Below, in pieces: positions 16,916 through 26,481 of a DNA stretch of 64,000 nt. Positions within the stretch are counted from its first letter, which is position 1, and every line of letters starts with the position of its first letter. The DNA comes from a virus. The stretch spans positions 1 through 64,000 of IMG/VR virus record IMGVR_UViG_3300030382_003905; one strand, 5' to 3'. The notes below the pieces were generated by a model. The model was not told where the DNA came from. It made no database searches and worked only from the letters and a program-made list of their open reading frames with translations. The position numbers were made by a program, and so were the translations under genes.

Positions 16916-17164
16916 ATGAAATTAAGTGAAGAACAATTAAAAGCAGTACAAGACCTACAAAATGAATTTTCTAATAACAAATTACGTTTAGGAGATTTAG
17001 TTTATCAGCAATCTTTCGTGGTTAAAAAAATTGATGAGCTAAAAGATCAATTTGGAACAATGGAAAAAGCTTTAATTGAAGAATTTGGACAAGATTCAGT
17101 TATAGATTTAAAAACAGGGGAAGTCAAACTAAAAGAAGACGTCGAAGAACTTAAAAAAGCATAA
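16916..17164 (+). CDS. 82-aa coiled-coil protein
   Basis: I chose ATG 16916 rather than the in-frame GTG at 16889, because that GTG is inside the -7 promoter box. The product is a charged, heptad-patterned helix (EEQLKAVQDLQNEFSNNKL, then VVKKIDELKDQFGTMEKAL) with an acidic/basic end. It resembles small coiled-coil assembly or chaperone proteins in phage head regions but has no named family. Its stop overlaps the next start (TAATG). Confidence 0.7.
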   Translation: MKLSEEQLKAVQDLQNEFSNNKLRLGDLVYQQSFVVKKIDELKDQFGTMEKALIEEFGQDSVIDLKTGEVKLKEDVEELKKA

Positions 17165-17682
17165 TGTCAAAAATAAGCAACAAAACCGCATACCCAGCTA
17201 TCGCTCCAGTTTTAGAGGATTATTTTGTATTAACTGATTCAGACACTGAGTTAGCCACAAAAACATGCACTCTTACTGGTTTAAAGAATTTATTTGAAGT
17301 AGAGGCTAATGATGTAACGGTTTCGGTTTCTGCTGCTAATTTACAAACTCTATTAACTCCATACACTTTAATAGCCGCCCCTGGAGCAGGGAAGGTTATT
17401 GATGTCTTAAGTATTTTTGCTTATGTAGATGTTGGGGTTACAGCTTTTGATTTTGGACAAGATGTAACAGTACAAACAGGAAGCAATGTTTGGGCTACTT
17501 ATGATAATACTACTTTTATGAACGCTGTTGCAGATGTTATGCAACATGATTCAGTAGCATCCACCGCATGTACAGCTAACTCAGCTTTACAGCTATTAAC
17601 TACAGTTGGAAATGCCACGGTAGGTGATGGAATCCTTAAGGTAAATATTAGATATAGAGTCTTGACATTGTCTACATTTTAA
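17164..17682 (+). CDS. 172-aa virion protein with fibre-like N-terminus
   Basis: The first 45 residues (YPAIAPVLEDYFVLTDSD, then CTLTGLKNLFE) resemble the adaptor-like N-terminus of the protein at 7193. The rest is beta-rich (GKVIDVLSIFAYVDVG, YDNTTFMNAVADVM, KVNIRYRVLTL). It looks like a capsid or tail surface component, perhaps a head fibre subunit, because it is encoded between the fibre genes and the packaging genes. No catalytic motif is seen. Confidence 0.6.
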   Translation: MSKISNKTAYPAIAPVLEDYFVLTDSDTELATKTCTLTGLKNLFEVEANDVTVSVSAANLQTLLTPYTLIAAPGAGKVIDVLSIFAYVDVGVTAFDFGQDVTVQTGSNVWATYDNTTFMNAVADVMQHDSVASTACTANSALQLLTTVGNATVGDGILKVNIRYRVLTLSTF

Positions 17683-17686
17683 TTAA

Positions 17687-17905
17687 ATGGACATAAGAAA
17701 AATCTCTGTCGGAGCAGACTATAAGTCTGGAGCGATGCATTATATAGTAGGGCAAGAAGTTTTAGGAGGCAACCATAAAATACACCTTATTCAGCAAGAA
17801 AGTCAAGCATTTAAAATTTGGATTATAAAAGGAGAAGAAGTGCTACTTTGGAAAGAATTTAAAACAACAATGCCTGTTTCGTTAGAATATAATATAAATT
17901 TTTAA
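17687..17905 (+). CDS. 72-aa conserved-type phage protein, function unknown
   Basis: This small protein has a strand-rich pattern (MHYIVGQEVLGGNHKIHLIQ, FKIWIIKGEEVLLWKEF). The N-terminal DIRKISVGADYKSGAMHYIV looks like a conserved phage family I have seen without a function. It overlaps the next gene by one base (TAATG). It sits immediately upstream of the GroES-like gene and terminase, so a role in packaging or assembly is possible. Confidence 0.65.
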   Translation: MDIRKISVGADYKSGAMHYIVGQEVLGGNHKIHLIQQESQAFKIWIIKGEEVLLWKEFKTTMPVSLEYNINF

Positions 17906-18483
17906 TGCAATCTCCATATTCTTTTATTGTTACACCTGTTAACAATAGGCGGTATGCAAATATAAAAAAAATAGGAGGTGTTGATTTTTTTACCAGCACT
18001 TCTGAAGAAGACCATACTGCTTCTAACCGATACGCTACTGTAGTATCATTACCAATTAATTATAAAGGGGAAATTAAAAAAGGAGATATTCTTTTAGTCC
18101 ATCATAATGTGTTTAAGTTTTATAATGATATGTATGGGCGAAGAAAAAGCGGTAAAAGTTTTTTTAAAGATGATTTGTTTTTTGTTGACTATGATCAGTT
18201 TTTTTTATATCAGCACAACAATGTTTGGAAGGCTCATGATAAATATTGCTTTGTCAAACCTATAAAGATAAAAGAAAAATTTTTAAATTCTGGCAGCACG
18301 GAAGAGCCTTTAATGGGCACTATAAAATATATAAATAACCAGCTTTTAAAAATGGGATTAAAAGAAGGGGACGAGGTAAGTTTTCAGCCTGAATCAGAGT
18401 ATGAGTTTAAAGTGGAAGGAGAAAAGCTTTATAGAATGTTTACTAACAATATAACTTTAAATTTTGGACAACACAAAGCTTAA
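17905..18483 (+). CDS. Divergent GroES-like protein
   Basis: This 192-residue protein looks like an expanded Cpn10 fold. The N-terminal half reads PYSFIVTPVNNRRY, then a loop with IGGV, then RYATVVSLPINY and IKKGDILLVHHNVF. It follows the order of GroES strands: an opening strand, a mobile-loop-like insertion, a second strand, and a GD-hydrophobic strand. The C-terminal half repeats the idea (YCFVKPIKIKE, MGTIKYIN, KEGDEVSFQPES, EKLYRMFTNNITL). It is distinct from the canonical GroES at 1399. It lies just upstream of terminase, so it may be a dedicated assembly co-chaperonin, as phage gp31-type proteins are. No profile search was possible. Confidence 0.5.
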   Translation: MQSPYSFIVTPVNNRRYANIKKIGGVDFFTSTSEEDHTASNRYATVVSLPINYKGEIKKGDILLVHHNVFKFYNDMYGRRKSGKSFFKDDLFFVDYDQFFLYQHNNVWKAHDKYCFVKPIKIKEKFLNSGSTEEPLMGTIKYINNQLLKMGLKEGDEVSFQPESEYEFKVEGEKLYRMFTNNITLNFGQHKA

Positions 18484-18736
18484 ATTAGAGATTATAAAAG
18501 CAGGAGAATTAGCTGTGGTTCAGCTGATTAAAGTAGCTAAAGAAGATATTATTAAGTATGACAAAGATGATGAGCTTGCGCCTGATAGATTAAAAAATGC
18601 AGCAGCTACGAAAAAATTAGCAATTTTTGATGCTTTTGAAATACTCAAAAGAATTAGAGAAGAAAAAGATATATTAGAAGGAATTGAAGTAAAAACTAAT
18701 ACCCCTAAAGGTTTTGCAGAATCAAGGTCTAAATAG
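18464..18736 (+). CDS. Candidate small terminase subunit
   Basis: This 90-residue, mostly helical charged protein starts at a TTG that overlaps the previous gene by 20 bases and overlaps the large terminase by 23. Its size, helical content and place directly before terL fit a small terminase subunit, which would recognise the packaging site. I see no clear helix-turn-helix signature, so this is a positional call. Alternative: another assembly helper. Confidence 0.45.
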   Translation: MDNTKLKLEIIKAGELAVVQLIKVAKEDIIKYDKDDELAPDRLKNAAATKKLAIFDAFEILKRIREEKDILEGIEVKTNTPKGFAESRSK

Positions 18737-20957
18737 AATTTATATTAAAAACAATCATTTAGTGCCTAAATCGGTTAGGGCCACTAAAAATCGTTCACAC
18801 TCCTGGCAATCAGGATATAATAAAAAATATGATATAGTTGTAATATCTAAGGACGGAACAATTGGTGATATTTATACTATTAGTGGGTTAAGTATAGCTC
18901 TCCCTTTAGCCCCTAAACTTAGCTCTAACTTAAAAAAAGAAAATCAATATTGGAAACCCGAAGTGTTTCCTAAAGAATTAAAAAGAATACAAACTATATT
19001 TCACTGGCACGAAGCCCCTGGGTTATTTAAATCCAAATGGGTGGATTATATTGAGTCCGAATTTGATAAGCGCGAACAAGGTTATTGGTTTTTAAATAAT
19101 GGTATTCCCACCTATATTACTGGCACGCATTATATGTACCTGCAGTGGACTAAAATTGACGTAGGGCATCCAGATTTTCGTGAAGCAAATAGAATATTTT
19201 ATATATTTTGGGAGGCTTGTAAGGTTGACAACAGATCCTTTGGTATATGTTATTTAAAAATAAGACGTTCAGGATTTTCTTTTATGAGCTCATGCGAGGG
19301 AGTAAACAAGGCTACTATATCTAAGGATTCTCGAATAGGAATACTCTCTAAAACAGGAGCTGATGCTAAAAAAATGTTTACCGACAAAGTAGTTCCTATT
19401 TCTAACAATTATCCTTTTTTCTTTAAACCCATACAAGATGGTATGGATAAACCTAAAACAGAATTAGCATACCGAGTTCCCGCTTCAAAAATTACTAAAA
19501 AAAATATGTATGACATGGGAGAAGAAGAGTTGGAGGGATTAGACACAACTATTGACTGGAAAAATACTTCTGACAATTCTTATGACGGGGAAAAATTACA
19601 ATTACTAATACATGATGAGAGTGGAAAATGGGAAAGGCCTGAAAATATTTTAAATAACTGGGGAGTTACTAAGACTTGTTTAAGATTAGGTAGTAAAATT
19701 ATTGGCAAATGTATGATGGGTTCTACATCTAATGCTTTGGATAAGGGAGGTAATAATTTTAAAAAGCTTTTTGAAGACTCTGATTGTTCACAAAGAAATC
19801 AAAACGGCCAAACTAAATCAGGTTTATATAATTTGTTTATACCTATGGAATGGAATTTTGAAGGATATATAGATAGATATGGGATGCCTATATTTCACTC
19901 CCCAGCTAAAAGTGTAAGAGGAATTGATGACGAGGATATATATGTAGGAGCTGTGGATTATTGGACTAATGAGGTGGATTCATTAAGTGAAGATCCTGAT
20001 GCTTTAAATGAGTTTTACAGACAATTCCCTCGAACTGAGTCTCACGCATTTCGTGATGAATCTAAACAATCTCTTTTTAATTTAACTAAAATATACCAAC
20101 AAATCGACTATAATGATTCATTAATTAGAGAGCATTTTGTAACTCAAGGATCGTTTAGGTGGAAGGATGGAGTTAAAGATTCCGAAGTTATTTGGAGTCC
20201 AAATAAAAATGGAAGATTTTTTGTAACTTGGCTACCGAGAAAAGAATTACAAAATCAGGTTATAACAAAGCTCAGCTCAAAGTATCCTGGGAACGAACAT
20301 TTAGGCTCGTTTGGTTGTGATTCTTACGATATTTCTGGCGTAGTTGTAGGAAAAGGGTCTAACGGATCTTTGCATGGGTTGACCAAATTTAATATGGATG
20401 AAGCTCCTTCTAATTATTTTTTTTTAGAATATATAGCTCGCCCACAGACAGCAGAAATATTTTTTGAAGAAGTATTGATGGCGTGTATATTTTACGGTAT
20501 GCCGATTTTGTGCGAAAACAATAAACCTCGATTATTGTATCACTTTAAAAATAGAGGATACAGGGGGTTTTGTACGAACAGGCCTGACAAAAGATACAAT
20601 AAACTATCAAAGACAGAACGAGAATTAGGAGGAATCCCTAATACTTCGGAAGATGTAAAGCAATCTCACGCTTCTGCGATTGAATCTTATATAGAAAAAC
20701 ATATAGGGTTGGATTTAACAGGAGCTTATAGAGAAAAAGACGATATGGGTGAAATGTATTTTGGAAGAACATTAGAGGATTGGGCAAGATTTGATATTAA
20801 TAATAGAACAAAATTTGATGCTTCAATTAGTTCGGGATTAGCAATTATGGCAAATCAAAAACATTTATATACTCCTGTTCAAAAACAATCAAAAATAAGC
20901 GTTAACTTTGCAAGATATAATAACAAAAGTACAGTAAGTCAACTAATTAATAGATGA
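18714..20957 (+). CDS. terL: Terminase large subunit
   Basis: This 747-residue protein is the packaging motor: an N-terminal ATPase and C-terminal RNase H-fold nuclease. Visible motifs are a deviant Walker A (KIRRSGFS, about 182-189), Walker B with catalytic pair LLIHDESGKW (about 297-306, Asp-Glu), a coupling-like GSTSN (336-340), and nuclease motif I GCDSYDISG (Asp536). The IHDE-SGKW pattern is like TerL of crAss-like phages as I recall them. The start is TTG at 18714; an in-frame stop at 18690 excludes longer versions, and the next ATG is far inside. The stop overlaps the portal start (ATGA). Confidence 0.88.
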   Translation: MQNQGLNRIYIKNNHLVPKSVRATKNRSHSWQSGYNKKYDIVVISKDGTIGDIYTISGLSIALPLAPKLSSNLKKENQYWKPEVFPKELKRIQTIFHWHEAPGLFKSKWVDYIESEFDKREQGYWFLNNGIPTYITGTHYMYLQWTKIDVGHPDFREANRIFYIFWEACKVDNRSFGICYLKIRRSGFSFMSSCEGVNKATISKDSRIGILSKTGADAKKMFTDKVVPISNNYPFFFKPIQDGMDKPKTELAYRVPASKITKKNMYDMGEEELEGLDTTIDWKNTSDNSYDGEKLQLLIHDESGKWERPENILNNWGVTKTCLRLGSKIIGKCMMGSTSNALDKGGNNFKKLFEDSDCSQRNQNGQTKSGLYNLFIPMEWNFEGYIDRYGMPIFHSPAKSVRGIDDEDIYVGAVDYWTNEVDSLSEDPDALNEFYRQFPRTESHAFRDESKQSLFNLTKIYQQIDYNDSLIREHFVTQGSFRWKDGVKDSEVIWSPNKNGRFFVTWLPRKELQNQVITKLSSKYPGNEHLGSFGCDSYDISGVVVGKGSNGSLHGLTKFNMDEAPSNYFFLEYIARPQTAEIFFEEVLMACIFYGMPILCENNKPRLLYHFKNRGYRGFCTNRPDKRYNKLSKTERELGGIPNTSEDVKQSHASAIESYIEKHIGLDLTGAYREKDDMGEMYFGRTLEDWARFDINNRTKFDASISSGLAIMANQKHLYTPVQKQSKISVNFARYNNKSTVSQLINR

Positions 20958-23389
20958 AAGACGTTAAAGTAAATTTACAGTCTGCTGCTTTTCCTGATCA
21001 ATTTGTTTCGGATGCCACTAAAGAAACTTCTGAATACGGGTTACAAGTAGGGCAGGCTATCCAATACGAGTGGTTTAGAAAAGATAGTAATCAATGTAGA
21101 TTCTACAGTCAATGGCAACAATTTAACAAGCTTAGGCTTTACGCCAGAGGAGAGCAATCTATAGCTAAATATAAAAATGAATTAGCAATAGATGGAGATT
21201 TAAGTTATCTTAATTTAGATTGGACGCCTATAGCTATTATCCCTAAATTTATAGACATCGTAGTTAACGGAATGTCAGACAGACTGTTTGACGTCAAGTG
21301 TTATGCCGAGGACGCTTTATCCGCTGAACGTAGAGGTTCGTTTGAGCAAAACGTGAAAGACAATATGGTAGCTGCGCCTTTGTTTAGGCAGATTCAACAA
21401 GATTTTGGCGTAGAAGTGTTCACAATGGACGAAGATGAAGTTCCAGAAACCGATGAGGAATTGGCTTTATATATGAATATGAAATATAAACCTGCTATTG
21501 AAATAGCAGCTGAAGAAGCCATCAACACTCTGCTTGCAGAAAACCATTATAACGATATTAGAAAAAGAGTAGACTATGACATTACAACAATAGGAATAGG
21601 CATTACTCGTCATCAATTTCAATTAGGACAAGGAGTAGTGTTAGACTATGTCGATCCAGCTAATGTGGTGTATAGTTATACAGAAGACCCTTATTTTAAA
21701 GATTGTTTTTATTGGGGTGAAATTAAAACTGTTCCAATGACGGAGTTGGTAAAAATAGAACCAAATATTACTAATGAAGATTTAGAGGAGATTTCTAAAT
21801 ATAGCCAGGCCTGGTATAATTATTTTAATGTAGCGCAGTTTTATGAAAACAGTATGTTTGCGCGAGACACATGCACCTTGATGTATTTTAATTATAAAAC
21901 CACTAATAGTTTTGTTTATAAAAAGAAGTCTACTCCTGATGGAAATTTTAAAGTAGTTGAAAAAGACGACCAGTTTAACCCTCCCCAAGAAATGATGGAT
22001 GAAGGTAAGTTTGAGAAAGTAGAAAGGAAAATAGATATCTGGTATGACGGAGTAATGGTAATGGGTACAAATATTATGTTAAAATGGGAGAAGTCAAAAA
22101 ATATGGTTAGACCTGCAGCAGCAACTCAATACGCTTTACCTAATTATATAGCCTGTGCGCCAAGAATGTATAAAGGAACAATTGAATCTTTATGTAGACG
22201 AATGATTCCATTTGCCGACTTAATTCAAATGACACACTTAAAAATACAACAAGTATTATCAAGAGTTGTCCCAGATGGTGTTTTTATTGATGCTGACGGA
22301 CTTAATGAGGTAGACTTAGGGACGGGTAATGCCTACAACCCTGAAGACGCTCTAAGGCTTTATTTTCAAACAGGTAGTGTAATAGGAAGAAGTTATACTC
22401 AAGACGGGGAATTTAATAATGCCAGAGTCCCTATTCAACAATTAACTGCATCGAGTGGGGCTAATAAAATGCAAATGTTAATTCAAAACTTTAATTACTA
22501 TTTAGATATGGTACGACAAGTGACTGGGTTAAATGAAGCAAGAGACGGATCGACTCCAGATCCTAATTCTTTAGTTGGTGTTCAGAAATTAGCTGCATTA
22601 AATTCTAATACAGCTACTCGTCATATATTACAGGGAAGTTTATATATAACTAAGACGATTGCCGAAGCCTTAGCTATTAGAACTGCCGATGTTTTAGAAT
22701 ATTCGGATTTTGCCGATGAATTTGCAATGCAGATAGGCAAATATAATGTAAAACTATTAGGGGATATTAAAAACTTATACCTTCATAGTTTTGGAATATT
22801 TATTGAACTTGCTCCTGACGAAGAGCAAAAGGCGATGCTTGAAGCTAATATTCAGATGGCTTTATCTCAGAAAGATATAAATTTAGAAGATGCTATAGAT
22901 GTTAGAGAAATAAAAAACATTAAAATGGCTAATCAACTATTAAAATTAAAGCGTAAGAAAAAACAAGAAGCAGAGCAAGAGATGAAAATGCAAGAGCAAC
23001 AGATGGCTGCTCACATGCAAATGCAGGCTCAGCAAGCTGAAGCTCAGGCAGATGGTCAGCGTATTCAAATGGAAACTCAAGCTAAAATGCAGTACCGACA
23101 AGCGGATATTTCTTTTGAAATTGAAAAAATGAAAGCTGAAGCTGCATTAAAAGGGCAGTTAATGCAGGAAGAGTTCCAGTATCAAATGCAGCTAAAAGGC
23201 GTGGAGCAATCGCAATTAGACGCAAGAGAGCAGAAAAAAGAAGACTCAAAAGATTTTAGAACTAAACTCCAAGCCACTCAACAGTCAAAAATGATAGAGC
23301 AGCGTAAGCGTAATTTACCATCTATTAACTTTGAGTCAAACGAGGACAGTTTAGATGGTTTTGATTTAGCGGAATTTGACCCCAGATAA
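20954..23389 (+). CDS. Portal protein
   Basis: This 811-residue protein directly after terL has the features of a podovirus portal: a long N-terminal helical/wing region, a central clip and stem region (YCACAPRMYKGTIESL-like segment near residue 400, then FADLIQMTHLKIQQVLSRVV), and GVQKLAALNSNTATRHIL in the crown-proximal helix. The C-terminal 130 residues are a Gln/Met/Lys-rich coiled coil (EQEMKMQEQQMAAHMQMQAQ and following), as in barrel extensions of portal proteins. It would form the dodecameric DNA gate. Call rests on position, size and pattern, not on a search. Confidence 0.82.
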   Translation: MKDVKVNLQSAAFPDQFVSDATKETSEYGLQVGQAIQYEWFRKDSNQCRFYSQWQQFNKLRLYARGEQSIAKYKNELAIDGDLSYLNLDWTPIAIIPKFIDIVVNGMSDRLFDVKCYAEDALSAERRGSFEQNVKDNMVAAPLFRQIQQDFGVEVFTMDEDEVPETDEELALYMNMKYKPAIEIAAEEAINTLLAENHYNDIRKRVDYDITTIGIGITRHQFQLGQGVVLDYVDPANVVYSYTEDPYFKDCFYWGEIKTVPMTELVKIEPNITNEDLEEISKYSQAWYNYFNVAQFYENSMFARDTCTLMYFNYKTTNSFVYKKKSTPDGNFKVVEKDDQFNPPQEMMDEGKFEKVERKIDIWYDGVMVMGTNIMLKWEKSKNMVRPAAATQYALPNYIACAPRMYKGTIESLCRRMIPFADLIQMTHLKIQQVLSRVVPDGVFIDADGLNEVDLGTGNAYNPEDALRLYFQTGSVIGRSYTQDGEFNNARVPIQQLTASSGANKMQMLIQNFNYYLDMVRQVTGLNEARDGSTPDPNSLVGVQKLAALNSNTATRHILQGSLYITKTIAEALAIRTADVLEYSDFADEFAMQIGKYNVKLLGDIKNLYLHSFGIFIELAPDEEQKAMLEANIQMALSQKDINLEDAIDVREIKNIKMANQLLKLKRKKKQEAEQEMKMQEQQMAAHMQMQAQQAEAQADGQRIQMETQAKMQYRQADISFEIEKMKAEAALKGQLMQEEFQYQMQLKGVEQSQLDAREQKKEDSKDFRTKLQATQQSKMIEQRKRNLPSINFESNEDSLDGFDLAEFDPR

Positions 23390-23391
23390 CA

Positions 23392-23733
23392 ATGTCTCTT
23401 ATAAAAAAAAATAGAAAAAGACATGCCCGAAACATCAGAAAAGGAGTAGGCAACAAATTAGCTGATGGAAGAACTGAAACCCATAGAATGGCAGACTACG
23501 AAGGGGTAAATAAAAAAGGGAAAAAAAGATATTACGCAGCTCCTACTATAACTTTTAACAAAAAAGGGGAAAAACAACCCCAAACTTTTAAAGAAGCTTT
23601 AGAAGCAGGAGAGGTCTATGAATTTAAAAGTAAAAAGAGGGCGGAAAAATTTGCTTGGGGAAGCTGGAAAAAAGGGAAAGACAGAAGACAAGCAATGAAG
23701 CAATATCGTAGTTTTAAGAAAAATAGAGCTTAA
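23392..23733 (+). CDS. 113-aa basic head-region protein
   Basis: This strongly basic protein contains a pattern I recognise from small domains in phage structural proteins: a THRMADYEG turn, RYYAAPTITF, then AGEVYEFKSKKRAEKFAWGS. No function is established for that pattern to my knowledge. It lies between portal and scaffold genes, two bases after the portal stop, and is probably a virion or assembly component. Its stop codon is inside a perfect palindrome at 23726-23744. Confidence 0.6.
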   Translation: MSLIKKNRKRHARNIRKGVGNKLADGRTETHRMADYEGVNKKGKKRYYAAPTITFNKKGEKQPQTFKEALEAGEVYEFKSKKRAEKFAWGSWKKGKDRRQAMKQYRSFKKNRA

Positions 23734-23744
23734 ATTTTAAGCTC
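23726..23744. repeat. 19-bp palindrome at stop codon
   Basis: A perfect 9-bp inverted repeat (GAGCTTAAA / TTTAAGCTC) around one central base spans the TAA stop of the preceding gene. As RNA it could form a short hairpin, but no T-tract follows, so it is not a convincing terminator. It might stabilise a 3' end or bind a protein. Confidence 0.5.
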
Positions 23745-23766
23745 AAAATAAATATAATATAATTAT

Positions 23767-23774
23767 TAACTTTG
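23767..23774 (+). promoter_or_regulatory. -7 box TAACTTTG before scaffold gene
   Basis: TAACTTTG followed by T matches TAnnTTTG and lies 16 bases before the ATG at 23791. It would give the scaffold and capsid genes their own transcript, in keeping with the need for high capsid expression. Confidence 0.55.
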
Positions 23775-23790
23775 TAAAAAATTTAATCAA

Positions 23791-24918
23791 ATGGATATAA
23801 AAGTAAAAGAAGTAAGTTTAGTTGAAGAAAAATCTGCCCAAGAAATTGAAGCGGATTTACTAAAAAAACACGAAGAGGAAACGCAAGCGGCTGAACAGCC
23901 TGTAGTTGAAGAGCCTGTAGAAGAAGCTCCTAACACAGAAGAACCTGTAGAGGCCGAAGCACAAGAAAAAACTCCCTCGTCAGAGTTAAATGACGAAGAC
24001 GTTCTTTCATATATTAAAAAAAGATATGATAAAGAAATAGATTCAGTAGATGATTTGTTTACTCAAACCGAGATTAATGAAGATTTACCTGAAGATGTTT
24101 CGGCATATTTTAAGTATAAAAAAGAAACTGGTCGAGGAATAGAAGATTTTGTAGCCTTACAAAAAGACTACACTTCTATGGAAGACGACCAAGTCTTGGC
24201 TAATTATTATGGCGCTACCGAAGATGGGTTAGACGCTATAGATATTCAAGATATTATTGAGGAGAAGTTTATGTTCGATACAGAATTAGATGAACCAAAA
24301 GATATTAAGAAGAAAAAATTAGCCAAAAAACGAGAACTTGCGAAAGCAAAGAAGTTTTTAAATGAACAAAAAGATAAATATAAAGTTCCGCTTGAGTCAA
24401 GTGGGGATGGGTTATCGGAAGATCAGGAAAAAAATCTTAATGCTTATAAGAGTTATAAAGAAGAATCGGAAGCTGTAAATGACATTTTAGCAAAAAGGCA
24501 CGATGCTTTTCTTAAAAGAACTAATGAAGTTTTTAACGATGGATTCAAAGGTTTTGAGTACAGCGTAGGAGAAAAGAGTTTTACCTTTAAGCCAGGAGAT
24601 ACAGCGGAAGTAAGAAATCGACAATCAGATTTTATGAACTTTGTTTCTAAATTTCAGGACAAAAATGGAGATGTGGTTGATGCAAAAGGATATCATAGGG
24701 CTTTAGCGCCTGCGTTTAATCCTGAAAAATTTGCACAGTTTTTTTACGACCAAGGTGTAGCCAATACTGTTGAAAGTGTAGCTAAGAAGTCTAAAAACAT
24801 TGATATGGAAGTAAGACCGACTGCTCCAACATACAACAAAGATGGTTTAAAAATCAGAGCTGTAGGAGACACAAGTAGTGGAAGAGGACTCAAAATTAGA
24901 AGTATTAAAAAAGTTTAA
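23791..24918 (+). CDS. Scaffold-like protein
   Basis: This 375-residue protein is highly charged: residues 1-70 are Glu/Pro/Ala-rich and disordered-looking (EEPVEEAPNTEEPVEAEAQE). Residues about 160-240 are a Lys/Glu coiled coil. The C-terminus is basic with a repeated GLKIR motif (DGLKIRAVG and GRGLKIRSIK). A long acidic helical protein with a basic C-terminal end, encoded directly before the major capsid gene, is the usual profile of a scaffolding protein, whose basic tail contacts the capsid protein. No protease motif is seen. Call is by composition and position. Confidence 0.7.
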   Translation: MDIKVKEVSLVEEKSAQEIEADLLKKHEEETQAAEQPVVEEPVEEAPNTEEPVEAEAQEKTPSSELNDEDVLSYIKKRYDKEIDSVDDLFTQTEINEDLPEDVSAYFKYKKETGRGIEDFVALQKDYTSMEDDQVLANYYGATEDGLDAIDIQDIIEEKFMFDTELDEPKDIKKKKLAKKRELAKAKKFLNEQKDKYKVPLESSGDGLSEDQEKNLNAYKSYKEESEAVNDILAKRHDAFLKRTNEVFNDGFKGFEYSVGEKSFTFKPGDTAEVRNRQSDFMNFVSKFQDKNGDVVDAKGYHRALAPAFNPEKFAQFFYDQGVANTVESVAKKSKNIDMEVRPTAPTYNKDGLKIRAVGDTSSGRGLKIRSIKKV

Positions 24919-24948
24919 AAAAATTATTAATTTAAAAAATATAAAATT

Positions 24949-26400
24949 ATGGCAGTACAAGCAGCGCCAGGATGGGATTTGCAGCCTTCGGCTCAGAAAC
25001 AGGTCTTGGAAACAAACTACATAACAAACTTTGATTTCTTGAATCAGTATCTTCCTGATACTTATGAAAAGGAATTTGAGCGTTATGGAAATAGAACAAT
25101 TGCTTCTTTCCTTAGAATGGTAGGAGCAGAAATGCCGACTAACTCAGATATGATTAAGTGGGCAGAGCAAGGTAGATTACACACTAAATATACTAACTGT
25201 ACTCTTGCAGGTGGTGGAGCAGGTGTAGCTACAACAGCAAACGTAACAATTAATGATGTGTTTAACCCTACATTAGTGGCAAGTCAAACAACGCCAGCGG
25301 TTAGAGTAGGACAAACAGTTATGTTATCAGATAACGTAGTGGGTTCTACATTAACTAACAAAGCGGTTGTAACAGCAATTAATGTTGGTGCAAACCCATT
25401 AGTAATCACAGTAGCATTTTATGAAGCTACACAGTTAGTACCTAACGGTGGAGTGGGATGTACAATGTTTATTTATGGTTCTGAATTTAAAAAAGGCGAA
25501 ACAGGAATGGTTGGATCTCTTGAGGCTGATGACGTATTCTTTTCTAACAAACCAATTATCCTAAAAGATACTTACCAAGTAAGTGGATCTGATATGGCTC
25601 AAATTGGATGGGTAGAAATAACATCAGAAAATGGAGCAAACGGCTACCTGTGGTATCTAAAATCTGAGCATGACACAAGACTACGTTTTGAGGATTACTT
25701 AGAAACATCAATGATTGAAGCAGTTCCAGCAGCAAATGCTTCTGGTGCAGAAGCTGCATTAAGTTCAGCAGCTGGTGGAGCAGGCATTGTAAATGCAGGT
25801 TCTGAAGGTATCTTCTATGTAGTAAATGATAGAGGAAATGTGTGGGGCGGTGGAAACCCAACTACACTTGCAGGATTTGATTCAGTAATTCAAAGACTTG
25901 ATAAGCAAGGAGCTATTGAAGAAAACGTGATTTTCGTAAATAGACAATACTCATTTGATATTGACGATATGTTAGCAGCCCAAAACTCTTACGGAGCAGG
26001 TGGAACTTCATATGGTTTATTTGATAATGATGCGGATATGGCTTTAAATCTTGGCTTTACAGGATTTAGAAGAGGTTATGACTTTTATAAGTCTGACTGG
26101 AAATATCTTAACGATCCTACTATGAGAGGTGGTATTACCGCAGGAGCAGTTAATGGACTATTAGTTCCAGCTGGTTCAACTTCGGTATATGACCAAATCT
26201 TAGGTAAAAACGCTAAGAGACCATTCTTACACGTAAGATATAGAGCTTCTGAAACTGAAGACAGACGTTATAAAACTTGGATCACTGGTTCTGCTGGTGG
26301 CGCAAGAACATCTGACTTAGATGCAATGACAGTGAATTTCTTAAGTGAAAGAGCAGTATGTACTTTAGGTGCAAACAACTTCTTCTTATTCCAACAATAA
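24949..26400 (+). CDS. Major capsid protein
   Basis: This 483-residue protein follows scaffold and is terminated by a strong hairpin. It shows a capsid-like mix of helices and strands with few Lys clusters. A beta-rich insertion (residues about 80-180) looks like a surface domain. The C-terminal part (FLHVRYRASETEDRRYKTWITG and ERAVCTLGANNFFLF) resembles the P-domain end of HK97-fold capsid proteins in podoviruses of Bacteroidota. It is the only good capsid candidate between portal and connectors. No visible cleavage site for a maturation protease. Confidence 0.82.
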   Translation: MAVQAAPGWDLQPSAQKQVLETNYITNFDFLNQYLPDTYEKEFERYGNRTIASFLRMVGAEMPTNSDMIKWAEQGRLHTKYTNCTLAGGGAGVATTANVTINDVFNPTLVASQTTPAVRVGQTVMLSDNVVGSTLTNKAVVTAINVGANPLVITVAFYEATQLVPNGGVGCTMFIYGSEFKKGETGMVGSLEADDVFFSNKPIILKDTYQVSGSDMAQIGWVEITSENGANGYLWYLKSEHDTRLRFEDYLETSMIEAVPAANASGAEAALSSAAGGAGIVNAGSEGIFYVVNDRGNVWGGGNPTTLAGFDSVIQRLDKQGAIEENVIFVNRQYSFDIDDMLAAQNSYGAGGTSYGLFDNDADMALNLGFTGFRRGYDFYKSDWKYLNDPTMRGGITAGAVNGLLVPAGSTSVYDQILGKNAKRPFLHVRYRASETEDRRYKTWITGSAGGARTSDLDAMTVNFLSERAVCTLGANNFFLFQQ

Positions 26401-26418
26401 GTTGAATTAACTAATATT

Positions 26419-26450
26419 AGGGGAGTGTAAAAGCTCCCCTTATATTTATT
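26419..26450 (+). terminator. Rho-independent terminator after capsid gene
   Basis: A 7-bp GC-rich stem AGGGGAG / CTCCCCT (26419-26425 and 26434-26440) with an 8-base loop is followed by a T-rich run. It begins 19 bases after the capsid stop. It would end most transcripts there and favour capsid over downstream connector genes. Confidence 0.85.
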
Positions 26451-26481
26451 TTTAAATTAAATTAAATTAAATTATATTATA

